Below are positions 6,052-18,841 of a DNA stretch of 27,936 nucleotides, piece after piece. The stretch covers positions 1 to 27,936 of the forward strand of contig DASTPP010000222.1 of NCBI GenBank assembly GCA_035762175.1, read 5' to 3'. Both the position numbers and the translations under genes were made by a program. The notes beneath the pieces were generated by a model, which saw nothing but the letters and a program-made list of their open reading frames with translations, had not been told where the DNA came from and searched no databases. Every line of letters begins with the position of its first letter. The stretch's first letter is position 1. This DNA comes from DASTPP01 sp035762175. GTDB lineage: Bacteria > Myxococcota_A > Polyangia > Polyangiales > Polyangiaceae.

Positions 6052-7646
6052 GGGGCGCGACCCGGCGCGCGCCCTAAAAGAATGCCGTGCTCGGAGGCGA
6101 AGAGCGCCGCGCCGGCGCGCGTGGAGACGCCGACCTTCGCGTAGATGTGCGCGATGTGGTGCTGCACCGTCTTCGCCGAGATGAAGAGCTGCCCGGCGAT
6201 CTCTTTGTTGGTCTGGCCGCGCGCGACCAGGCGCAGCACCTCGACCTCGCGCTCGCTCAGGCCGGCCGGCCACGCGGCGCGGCCCGCGCGCCGGCTCTGC
6301 CCGGCCGCCGCCAGCACGGCGGCGACGGCCTCGGGGTCGAGGGAGGCCTCGCCGGCGAGCCGATCGAGCTCGGCGGCGGCCTGCTCTTCGGCCAGGGCGG
6401 GCCGGTGCGGCCGCGGCTCGCCGAGGGCGCGGTAGGTGTCGGCGGCGGCGAGCAGGCGCGAGAGGCGCGGCAAGAGCTGGCCGCCCAGGCCGCGCGGGTA
6501 GCCCGAGGCGTCGGGCCGCTCGTGGTGCGCGCCGGCCACCTTGGCCGCGGCGGCGAGCTCGCGCGAGTGCTTGAGGATGCGCTCGGTGTAGTAGGGGTGC
6601 AGCCGCACGAGCTCGGCCTCGGCCGTGGTCAGCGGGCCGCGCTTCTCGAGCACGCCGGTCGGCACCGAGACCTGACCGAGATCGTGCAGGAGCGCGGCGA
6701 GGCGCAAGGTCGCGCGCGCCTCGGCGTCGAGGCCGAGCTCGGCCGCGGCGGCGTCGGCCAGCGCGGCGACGGCGGTCGAGTGGCCGACGGCGTAGGACGA
6801 CTTGAGGTCGGCGAAGTCGGCGAAGGCCGAGGCGATCTCGTCGACCGAGGCGGTGGCGGGCAGCGCGAGGTCGTCGGCGAGGGCGAGCACGTCGTCCCAG
6901 ACCGAGGAGGTGCTCGCCAGGGGCGCGAGCAGGCGGGGCGCCTCGGCGACAAAGGACGAGGCCATGGCGGGGTCGAGCTGCGTGCCGCCGCGCTTGCGCA
7001 GGACGTCGCGCACCGCCTCGAGGCCGCCGATGCGCCCGTGCAGCTCGGCCATGCGGGCGACCTGCACGACGCGCGCGACCCACGAGATGGCCTCGCCGTC
7101 GAGGCCCCCGTTGGGGCCGTGGCCGTCCCAGCGCTGGTAGATGTGGGCGAGCGCCTCGGTCACGCCCTCGGGCATGTGCAGGCGCGAGGCGAGGCGCACG
7201 CCGACGTCGCAGTGGCCCGCGGCCATGCCGGCGAAGAGCCGGGGGGCGCCGACGACGAGCCCGACCGCGGCGCGCGCGCGCCGGAACGGGCTCTCGCCCC
7301 GGGCGACGCCGGCGAGCGCGCGCGGCATGGTCTCGGCGAGCCTTCGCGGGTCGAGCGGGGCGAAGAGCCGGTGGGTCGCGTTGTCGTCGCCGCCGAGCGA
7401 CTCGGCCGCCTCGTGCGAGTAGGCCGTGCACCCGATGAAGCGGAGCAGCGAGGCGTAGTAGACCTCGACGAGCCGCTCGCGGGGCGCGCCGAGCGAGCGG
7501 GCGAGCTCGACGGCGAGGTAGCAGGTGCGCAGCGCCGCCTCGAAGGGCTGCCCGTTGGCGACGTCGGTCGCCAGCGAGAGGGCCGCGAGCGTCTCGGGCA
7601 GGGCGAACTCGGTCGGAGGGGGGGGCGGGGCGGCCAAGCGACTCAT
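5904..7646 (-). CDS. Tandem HD/HD-GYP protein with a C-terminal LuxR-type HTH
   Basis: A 580-residue regulator. Residues about 20-230 look like a degenerate HD-GYP copy: the HD pair is replaced around RFIGC (69-73), while RWDGHGPNGG (172-181) resembles the GYP region. Residues about 285-450 form a second copy with HDLGQ (321-325), LHPYYTERIL (349-358) and HHERPDASGYP (374-384). These are the metal ligands and GYP motif of c-di-GMP phosphodiesterases. Residues 462-515 are a LuxR/GerE HTH (LSEREVEVLRLVARGQTNKE, then KTVQHHIAHIYAKVGVSTRA). The likely job is transcription control coupled to a nucleotide or c-di-GMP signal. HTH proteins of this kind normally end soon after a segment like FASEHGIL; here about 58 residues continue antisense into the PhzF gene. 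Removing one T from the T4 run at 6076-6079 would create a TAG (6074-6076) right after HGIL. The gene lies 43 bp after the peroxidase on the same strand. Confidence 0.88.
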   Translation of the reverse strand: MSRLAAPPPPPTEFALPETLAALSLATDVANGQPFEAALRTCYLAVELARSLGAPRERLVEVYYASLLRFIGCTAYSHEAAESLGGDDNATHRLFAPLDPRRLAETMPRALAGVARGESPFRRARAAVGLVVGAPRLFAGMAAGHCDVGVRLASRLHMPEGVTEALAHIYQRWDGHGPNGGLDGEAISWVARVVQVARMAELHGRIGGLEAVRDVLRKRGGTQLDPAMASSFVAEAPRLLAPLASTSSVWDDVLALADDLALPATASVDEIASAFADFADLKSSYAVGHSTAVAALADAAAAELGLDAEARATLRLAALLHDLGQVSVPTGVLEKRGPLTTAEAELVRLHPYYTERILKHSRELAAAAKVAGAHHERPDASGYPRGLGGQLLPRLSRLLAAADTYRALGEPRPHRPALAEEQAAAELDRLAGEASLDPEAVAAVLAAAGQSRRAGRAAWPAGLSEREVEVLRLVARGQTNKEIAGQLFISAKTVQHHIAHIYAKVGVSTRAGAALFASEHGILLGRAPGRAPHHDIVPRMTITARPASSTRSPRSVAASSPPRALTCRALSSVRPARDAQ

Positions 7647-7689
7647 CTTAGCACCGGGCCCGGGCGCGCGAGCGGCCCGCCGCCCGGCC

Positions 7690-9096
7690 TCAGCCCAGGC
7701 CCTCGGCCAGGTAGCGCAGCGCCCGCAGGCCCGGCAAGAAGAAGTAGCCGCCGCCGCGGGGCCAGACGAAGCGCGGCAGGGCGTGGTGGCGCTCGCGCAG
7801 CGGGTCGCGCGGCACGGTGAAGTGGGCCTGGCCCCCGAGGCGGGCGCCGGCGAGCGGGTCGTCTTCGTCGCTCAGGCCGTCGAACTTCGGGTTGTTCACC
7901 CAGGTCTGCTGGATGAATTCGAACTGCCGGCGCAGGTTGGCGTTGAGCACGACGAAGAGAAGGCCCCGGTCGACGCCGTCGTCGGGGCAGTCGGGCGGCA
8001 GGGGCGGCCCGTAGGGCCGGCCGCGGCGCACGAGCCGGTGGCGGCGCGAGGCCCGGGCGGAGGCGGCGGGGCCGGGGGCCAGGCCGTCGCGCGGGTTGCA
8101 GCGGCGCACGTGCGCGCCGAGCGGGCAGCGCAGGCCGCGGCGGTCGTCGGCGAACGAGAAGGCGTTGGCGTTCGCGAGGGCGGGGTCGTCGCGCCCGCTC
8201 GCCACGAGGGGGGCGCCGCCGGGCCAGCGGCCCACCATGCGCGCGGCCAAGAGCGCCGCCGCCCCGGGGTCGGGCGCGCCGTCGGGCCGCGCTGTCGCGT
8301 GCCGGAGGTACGTGCGGAAGGCCCCCACGTCTTGCGCGAGCTTGCGGAAGACCAAGTACGTGCCGTTGCGGCCCAGGTCGCGCCGGCCGCCCGGCAGCGC
8401 GGGCAAGAGCCCCGCCCGGTCTTCGTCGGGCGCGACGCTGGGCGAGAGGGGCAGGGCGCCGTACTCGTTCTTGTACCCCAGCACGAACTCGCCGGGCGCC
8501 ACCGCCTCGCCCGCCGCGCCCGCCTCGTCGCCCGCCTCGGGGCGGCGGGCGACGCCGGCGATGGCGGGCTGCGACAGGCCGTCGCGGAAGCCGAAGTGCT
8601 CGCGGCCCTCGGGGGCGACGTAGCCGTCTTCGGCGTGCACGAGCGCGAGGCCCCCCGCCTCGAGCTCGCGCCGGTGCCGGCCGTCGAGCGCGCCGAGCGC
8701 GCCGTCGTCGGTGGCGAAGAGCATGAGCAGAAGGTCGAGCGGCGCGGCCTCGGGGCCGCCGAACTGCCAGCGCTCGGGCGCCGCCTGGCCGCGGTCGCCG
8801 AGCGCGCGGGCGCGCTCTTCGTGCGCCATGCCCTGGCGGAACTCGCGCGGGAAGGTCGCCGCCGCCGCCTCGGGCAGCCCGAGGCGCACGAGGCCCGGCC
8901 AGCCGAAGGCGAGGTGCACCGCGCGGGCCGGCGTGCGCGCGGGGCGGGCGTCGGGCACCTCGGCGAGGGCCCGGCCGAGCCAGCGGCGCGCCCGCGGCGG
9001 GTCGACGACGCGCAAGAACAGATAGCGCGAGCGGGGCAGCCCCTTGTACGCGTAAAGCACCAGGGCTTGCAGGTCTTCGAGCGCGAGCGGGGCCAA
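7690..9096 (-). CDS. DyP-type heme peroxidase
   Basis: A 468-residue dye-decolourising peroxidase. It has the family hallmark GFRDG (HFGFRDGLSQP) with the catalytic Asp, a likely proximal heme His in CPLGAHVRRCNPRD, and the distal Arg in RHRLVRRGRPYG. The C-terminal half contains GLLFVVLNANLRRQFEFIQQ and WVNNPKF, typical of the long DyP subfamily also found in fungi and myxobacteria. No signal peptide is visible, so it is probably cytoplasmic or encapsulated. It uses H2O2 to oxidise organic substrates, which are unknown here. The TTG start at 9096 is the only early start in frame and places LEDLQALVLYAYKGLPRSRY at the expected N-terminal position; a GTG about 12 codons on is the alternative. 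It follows the duplicated-domain gene by 54 bp. Confidence 0.93.
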   Translation of the reverse strand: MAPLALEDLQALVLYAYKGLPRSRYLFLRVVDPPRARRWLGRALAEVPDARPARTPARAVHLAFGWPGLVRLGLPEAAAATFPREFRQGMAHEERARALGDRGQAAPERWQFGGPEAAPLDLLLMLFATDDGALGALDGRHRRELEAGGLALVHAEDGYVAPEGREHFGFRDGLSQPAIAGVARRPEAGDEAGAAGEAVAPGEFVLGYKNEYGALPLSPSVAPDEDRAGLLPALPGGRRDLGRNGTYLVFRKLAQDVGAFRTYLRHATARPDGAPDPGAAALLAARMVGRWPGGAPLVASGRDDPALANANAFSFADDRRGLRCPLGAHVRRCNPRDGLAPGPAASARASRRHRLVRRGRPYGPPLPPDCPDDGVDRGLLFVVLNANLRRQFEFIQQTWVNNPKFDGLSDEDDPLAGARLGGQAHFTVPRDPLRERHHALPRFVWPRGGGYFFLPGLRALRYLAEGLG

Positions 9097-9150
9097 GCGG
9101 TCTGGCGGGCGAATCTACAAGAAACGTAGCGATCGCGAGGGACAAAACGC

Positions 9151-10427
9151 TCAGAGCTCGGCCAGCCACGCGCGCGCGTCGGCCGCCGCCCCCGCGGGCG
9201 CCGCGCGGGCGCCCGCGCGCAGGCGCGCGTTGCGGAGCACGTCGGCCAGCGACAGGGACGGGTAGGCGCTGAACCAGACCTGCGTCGGCACCTGGTGGCG
9301 CCGCACCCAGAGCTTGAACCGCTCTTCGTCGGCGGCGCCGTCGAGCAAGAGCCAGCGCGTCGCCGGGAAGCCCTCGGTGTTCGACCAGATGGCCGAGAGG
9401 CCCTTGCTCTGCTTGTCGACGAAGTCGCCGAGGTAGCTCTCCCAGCTGCCGTCGTAGTTGCTGAAGAAGAGCAGGCGCCGGTCGGGCAAGATGGCCCAGC
9501 GCGCGAAGTGAATCGACGCGACCTCGCCGAGGCGGCCTTGGGTGTAATGGTAGCGGCCCAAGAGGTCGATCGCCGCGAGCGCGGCGCGCACCGCGGCGGC
9601 GCGCAGGGGCCCCGCCTTGATGGTCGCCAGGTGCGTCAGCGGGTTCTGTGCGTGGGCGTCCTCGCGCCGGACCACCTCGTCGAGCCGCTCGTCGTCGTCC
9701 GGCGGCGGCTCGGCGGGCAGGGCGGCGGCGTCGCGCCGCTCGTGCCAGCGCAGCGCGAGCGCGAGCGCGAGCGCGCCGGGCGCGAGCACGGGCAGCGCGG
9801 GCACGAGCGCGGCGCCGCAGGCGACGAGCGCCGCGGCGACGAGCGCGCGCGGCGGCGGCCCGGCCGGCGGGGCCGGCGGCGGGCCGAGCGCGAGCCCGCG
9901 CTGGGCCTCGAGCGCCGCGAGCAGCTCGGCGCGCACCGCCTGCGGGTCGCGCGGCGCGAGCCCGCGGCGCACGAGCTCGTCGGCGCGCCGGTCGAGCGCG
10001 CGGCGCACCTGCAGATCGTTGTCGATGAGGGCGCGCGTCAGGGCCCGGGCGCCCACGTAGAAGGCCGCCTCGTCGAGCGCGTGGCGGCGCAGGTAGCGCG
10101 CGAGCGCCTCGTGCGGGCGCGGCGCCCCCTCGTCGAAGCCGGCGCAGTGGCCGTAGACCCGCCCGAAGTCGGCGCCGAGCGCGCCGACGAGCGCGCCGAG
10201 GTGCGCCGCCGCCGGCCCGTCGAAGTTGCTCTCGAAGGCCAGGAGCGTCGGCGCGCCGGGCGCCGCGGGCGGCACGAGCGCCCAGCGGGCGAAGTGCAGC
10301 GAGGGCACGTCGCGGAAGGGCACGAGGGGCGAGGCGTCGGCGCGCCCGCCGACCTCGCGCAAGAGGCCCCGCAGCGCCTCGAGGCGCTCGGGGCGCACGG
10401 GCGCGACGACCGTCAGCGCGCCCGCCC

Positions 10428-10431
<4 letters not shown>
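9151..10431 (-). CDS. Uncharacterised protein with two copies of an HFARW / SN(Y/F)DG domain around a hydrophobic segment
   Basis: A 426-residue protein. The GTG start at 10431 overlaps the kinase stop by 4 nt (GTGA), so the two are translationally coupled. Two related halves are visible: residues about 1-150 with LHFARWALV, LLAFESNFDGP and GHCAGFDEG, and residues about 265-405 with IHFARWAILPDRRLLFFSNYDGSWESYLGDF and WSNTEGFP. Both continue into a segment that ends in (A/V)xFY/WFSAY-like strands (AAFYVGARAL; TQVWFSAYPS). Between them residues about 195-228 are hydrophobic (RALVAAALVACGAALVPAL and on) and could be one or two membrane helices. The repeated unit has the alternating pattern of a ferredoxin-like alpha+beta barrel, but I cannot name the family. 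Its place between a kinase and a DyP peroxidase suggests a role with the peroxidase (inference). Confidence 0.85.
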
Positions 10432-14306
<3,875 letters not shown>

Positions 14307-14322
14307 CCCCCGCGCCGCGCCG

Positions 14323-14352
14323 AGTCTATCCCGCGCCCGGCCCGGCCCGCAA
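14323..14352 (-). promoter_or_regulatory. Candidate promoter of the kinase-peroxidase operon
   Basis: On the minus strand TTGCGG (14352-14347), an 18-bp spacer and TAGACT (14328-14323) lie 16 nt before the GTG at 14306. That leaves a leader of only about 10 nt. Confidence 0.4.
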
Positions 14353-14376
14353 CAAGCGCCGGCGGGCCGAAACGGC

Positions 14377-14405
14377 TTGGTAAACGCCCCCGGCTCGCGT
14401 ACCCT
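14377..14405 (+). promoter_or_regulatory. Candidate leaderless promoter of the caleosin-like gene
   Basis: TTGGTA (14377-14382), a 17-bp spacer and TACCCT (14400-14405) end 8 nt before the ATG at 14414, which puts the transcription start at about the start codon. Confidence 0.45.
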
Positions 14406-14413
14406 CGGGCCCC

Positions 14414-15010
14414 ATGCGCGGGGGGCAAAGGCAGAGGCAGAGGCCGGCGGGGCGCCCGGGCGCGAGCGCCCTCGAACGCCACGCCGCGTTCTTCGACCGC
14501 GACGGCGACGGCCTCGTCGCCCCCGCCGAGACGCTGGCGAGCCTGCGCGATCTCGGCATCGGCGCGCCCCTCGCGGCCCTGCTCACCGCCCTCATTCACA
14601 CCGCCCTCGGCCCCATCACCCAGCGCCGCCCCGCCCTCGACATCCGCGTCGAGGCGATCGCCCGCGGCAAGCGCGGCAAGAGCTCGAGCGTCTTCGGCCC
14701 CGACGGCCACTTCGGCCCCCGCGCCTTCGCGCGCCTGAGCGCGGGCCCCGAGGGCCGAGACCGCGCGCTCACCCTGCGCGAGCTGCGCGCCCTCATCGCC
14801 TCGAACCCCGAGAGCCGCTCGAAAAACGCCCTCGAAGACTTCTTCTCCTGGGCCGAGACCCGGGCCCTCTTCTGCCTCGCCGCCGACACGACCCGCCGAG
14901 AAGACGGCCGCGATCTGCCCGCCCTCTCGCTGAAGCGCCTGCGCAGCTTCTACGACGGCGACCTCTTCTACGCCCTCGCCCGCCGCCGCCGCCTCGCCCG
15001 CCGCGCCTGA
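14414..15010 (+). CDS. Caleosin-like EF-hand protein
   Basis: A 198-residue protein with the layout of the caleosin family (lipid-droplet-associated Ca2+ and heme proteins, best known from plants and fungi). Residues 23-40 (HAAFFDRDGDGLVAPAET) hold one EF-hand with D28, D30, D32 and E39 as Ca2+ ligands, like the FFDxxxDGxxxPxET start of caleosins. A hydrophobic segment (about 48-67, GAPLAALLTALIHTALGPI) follows, then SSVFGPDGHF, and near the C-terminus SWAE-RALFCLAAD and SFYDGDLFY, like the caleosin xYDGSLF motif. The segment aligned by eye with plant NIHxxKHGSD reads AIARGKRGKS, so the His residues expected there are absent, while H62 is present. Whether it binds heme is therefore doubtful. 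It is divergent from the kinase operon. The family assignment comes from motif memory only. Confidence 0.72.
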   Translation: MRGGQRQRQRPAGRPGASALERHAAFFDRDGDGLVAPAETLASLRDLGIGAPLAALLTALIHTALGPITQRRPALDIRVEAIARGKRGKSSSVFGPDGHFGPRAFARLSAGPEGRDRALTLRELRALIASNPESRSKNALEDFFSWAETRALFCLAADTTRREDGRDLPALSLKRLRSFYDGDLFYALARRRRLARRA

Positions 15011-15068
15011 GTCCAATCACGCCCACGCCGCCGCCTCGCCGCGCGCGGCTCGCCAAAGGCTCGGCTTT

Positions 15069-15092
15069 CGCACGCGGGCCCGGCGGCGTGCG
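15069..15092. terminator. Inverted repeat after the caleosin-like gene
   Basis: CGCACGC (15069-15075) and GCGTGCG (15086-15092) form a 7-bp stem with a 10-nt GC-rich loop, 59 nt past the stop codon. There is no T-tract. The rest of 15011-15210 is GC-rich non-coding sequence with no other clear signal except the -10-like box before 15211. Confidence 0.3.
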
Positions 15093-15195
15093 AGCGCCGG
15101 CCCGCGGCGTGACCCCGAGCGGCTCGCGGGGCCGCCGCCCCGCCGGGCGAGCCGGCGCCTCCCCCTTGCCCTGGCGCCCGGCGCGCCCCCCGTGG

Positions 15196-15201
15196 CACCC
15201 T
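15196..15201 (+). promoter_or_regulatory. Possible -10 box of the cyclotransferase-fold gene
   Basis: CACCCT ends 9 nt before the GTG at 15211 and resembles the TACCCT box of the upstream gene (shared ACCCTxxGGGGCCC-like context). No good -35 is seen, so it is kept only as part of the leaderless pattern. Confidence 0.25.
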
Positions 15202-15210
15202 GCGGGGCCC

Positions 15211-15600
15211 GTGCGAGCCCCCCGGCCGGTCCGCCTCTTCGTTGATGGCACGCTCCGGCGGGGCGAGCTCAACCATGCGCGGCTCGCCGGCGCGACCTAC
15301 CTCGGCCAGGCCGAGACCGAGGCGCTCTTCGCGCTCTACGATCTCGGGCCCTACCCGGCCCTGGTCGCGGGGGGGCGGGGCTCGGTCGAGGGCGAGGTCT
15401 ACGAGCTCGGTCGGCCGCTGCTCGGCCGCCTCGATCGCTTCGAGGGCCACCCGACGCTCTACCGCCGGCAGGGGCTCTCGCTGCGCGACGGGCGCCGGGT
15501 CGAGGGCTACGTCTGGGCGGGCGATCTGCCCGCGGGCGCGCGCCTCTTGGCCGACGGGCGGTGGCGACCGCTGGCGCGCGAGGCGGGCGGGCGCTCGTAG
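15211..15600 (+). CDS. Gamma-glutamylcyclotransferase-fold (GGCT/AIG2-like) protein
   Basis: A 129-residue protein from a GTG start. It shows the family pattern LFV(D)GTLRRGELNH near the N-terminus, SVEGEVYEL in the middle and LDRFEGHPTLYRR, then a C-terminal VEGYVWAGDLP strand. This matches the small cyclotransferase fold (YtfP/GGACT-like), which opens or closes gamma-glutamyl amides in glutathione or isopeptide turnover. Most bacterial members have no proven substrate. In the first motif the usual Tyr of (V/L)YGTL is Asp (GTTGAT codons at about 15240-15245), while the Glu of GEVYEL is kept. It may be co-transcribed with the caleosin-like gene (200-bp gap) or have its own start. A run-on frame upstream of the GTG has no protein-like character. 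Confidence 0.82.
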   Translation: MRAPRPVRLFVDGTLRRGELNHARLAGATYLGQAETEALFALYDLGPYPALVAGGRGSVEGEVYELGRPLLGRLDRFEGHPTLYRRQGLSLRDGRRVEGYVWAGDLPAGARLLADGRWRPLAREAGGRS

Positions 15601-15659
15601 TGCGGGCGCTCGGGGCGCGTGGGGGACGCGAAAGTTCCCCCAAAAGGGGCGCCGGGGCC

Positions 15660-15718
15660 TAGACTGCCGGCCCCTTCCGCCCGCTGGGCCTTGCCCGGGC
15701 GCCAAAACTGTGATTTGG
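15660..15718 (+). promoter_or_regulatory. hppA leader: possible -10 box and small hairpin
   Basis: TAGACT (15660-15665) is the best -10-like hexamer upstream of the pyrophosphatase and would give a leader of about 85 nt. Within it CCAAA (15702-15706) pairs with TTTGG (15714-15718) around the loop ACTGTGA, a local AT-richer patch. No known riboswitch is recognised. Confidence 0.25.
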
Positions 15719-15746
15719 GGCCGGGCCACAAGGTCACCACTTCGAT

Positions 15747-15751
15747 AGGAG
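15747..15751 (+). promoter_or_regulatory. Ribosome binding site of the pyrophosphatase gene
   Basis: AGGAG lies 6 nt before the GTG at 15758. It decides the start: a later ATG in the region is out of frame, and the GTG gives the expected membrane N-terminus. Confidence 0.8.
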
Positions 15752-15757
15752 TCGATC

Positions 15758-17815
<2,058 letters not shown>

Positions 17816-17902
17816 GCCCCCCCTGGGCGCCGCCCGCGCGCCCCCGGGCCCCCCTCGGCCCGGGCCGCCCGCGGGCCCGCGGCGCCCCGCCCCCGCACGC
17901 GC

Positions 17903-18787
17903 ATGAACGCCGAGGGCGCCCCGCCGCCCGCGTGGCTCGCCGCCTCGCGGCGCTTCTCGTACCGCCGCACCCTCGGCGCGGGCGCCTCGGGCGTCGTCGT
18001 CGAGGCCTTCGACGCCGAGCGGCGCGAGGCCCTCGCCGTCAAGGCGCTGGCGCGCCCGGCCTCGGCCCCCGCCCGCGCGGCCCTCGAGGCGCACTTCCGC
18101 GCCCTCGCCGCGCTCGACCACCCCCGCCTCGTCGCGCCCTACGAGCTCGTCGACGGGGGCGACCTCCTCTTGCTCACCATGCCCGTCGCGCCGGGCGAGC
18201 CGCTCGGGGCGCTCTTGCTCGAGCAGAACGCCGCCCCGACGCACCTGCTCTTCGGCCAGCCGACCCTCGATCCGGCGGCGGCCCGCGCGGCGGCCGCCCG
18301 GCCCCGGCCCACGCCCGCCCTGCGCCTCGCCCTCGGCGACGTCGCCGAGGGCCTCGCCGCCTTGCACGCCGGCGGGCTCTGCCACGGCGATCTGCGGCCC
18401 GACAACGCCCTCGTCGGCCCCGACGGGCGCGCCCGGCTCATCGACTTCGGCCCCTGGGCCCCCGGCGAGGCCGAGGGCGCGCGGCGCGAGCGCCCCCCCG
18501 CCTACCTCGCCCCGGAGCAGGCCCCCGACGCGCCGCCCGACCCCGCCGCCGACTGCTACGCCTTCGGCGTCCTGCTCTTCGAGGCGCTCACCGGGCACCT
18601 GCCCTTCGCCGGCAGCGCGCTCGACGTGACGATGCGAAAGACCACCCTGCCGCCGCCCCGCCCTTCGTTTCTCGCCCGAAACGTCGAGCCCGCCCTCGAC
18701 GCGCTCGCCCTCGCGCTGCTCGCCCGCGATCCGGCCGAGCGGCCCTCGGCGGCCGAGGCGTCCGAGCGCCTGCGGCCCGGGGCCTAG
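17903..18787 (+). CDS. Small Hanks-type Ser/Thr protein kinase, HGD variant
   Basis: A 294-residue soluble kinase, little more than the catalytic domain. It has glycine loop GAGASGVV (25-32), Lys47 (AVKAL), catalytic loop CHGDLRPDN (160-168) in which HRD is HGD but the catalytic Asp163 and Asn168 remain, metal-binding DFG (181-183) and APEQ (204-207). An Ala/Pro-rich insert (about 108-138) separates the lobes, and there is no transmembrane or sensor domain. It is probably active. The HGD form is seen in some bacterial and aminoglycoside-type kinases. It is 87 bp after the pyrophosphatase and convergent with the vWA gene that ends 55 bp further on. The ATG at 17903 has no clear Shine-Dalgarno, which fits translation from a shared mRNA. 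Confidence 0.88.
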   Translation: MNAEGAPPPAWLAASRRFSYRRTLGAGASGVVVEAFDAERREALAVKALARPASAPARAALEAHFRALAALDHPRLVAPYELVDGGDLLLLTMPVAPGEPLGALLLEQNAAPTHLLFGQPTLDPAAARAAAARPRPTPALRLALGDVAEGLAALHAGGLCHGDLRPDNALVGPDGRARLIDFGPWAPGEAEGARRERPPAYLAPEQAPDAPPDPAADCYAFGVLLFEALTGHLPFAGSALDVTMRKTTLPPPRPSFLARNVEPALDALALALLARDPAERPSAAEASERLRPGA

Positions 18788-18816
18788 GCTCTGTCTGGCG
18801 AAGGCGGACCGAGCGC

Positions 18817-18828
18817 GGCCCCGGGGCC
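18817..18828. terminator. Palindrome between convergent genes
   Basis: GGCCCCGGGGCC is a perfect 12-bp palindrome in the 54-bp gap between two convergent stops, with further CCCGGG complementarity next to it. It could act as a bidirectional terminator. No T-tract is present. Confidence 0.3.
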
Positions 18829-18841
18829 CCCCGGGCCGGCC

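Noticed and set aside
5017..7431. An 804-codon minus frame over the PhzF and HD-GYP genes
   Set aside because: Arg/Ala-rich shadow with no domain. Both true genes have clear family motifs in other frames.
9097..9150. A separate promoter for the DyP gene in the 54-bp gap (TTGTCC and TAGATT on the minus strand)
   Set aside because: The boxes are 22 bp apart, too far for a sigma-70 promoter. The gap also holds a GCGATCGC palindrome and CTAC/GTAG arms, but nothing convincing.
15634..15650. A TTCCCCCAAAAGGGGC element similar to a patch at 22928-22945, considered as a shared regulatory site
   Set aside because: The two share mainly CCCCCAAAA. One is a small hairpin and the other is not, and they stand at different distances from their genes. 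Too little to call a motif.
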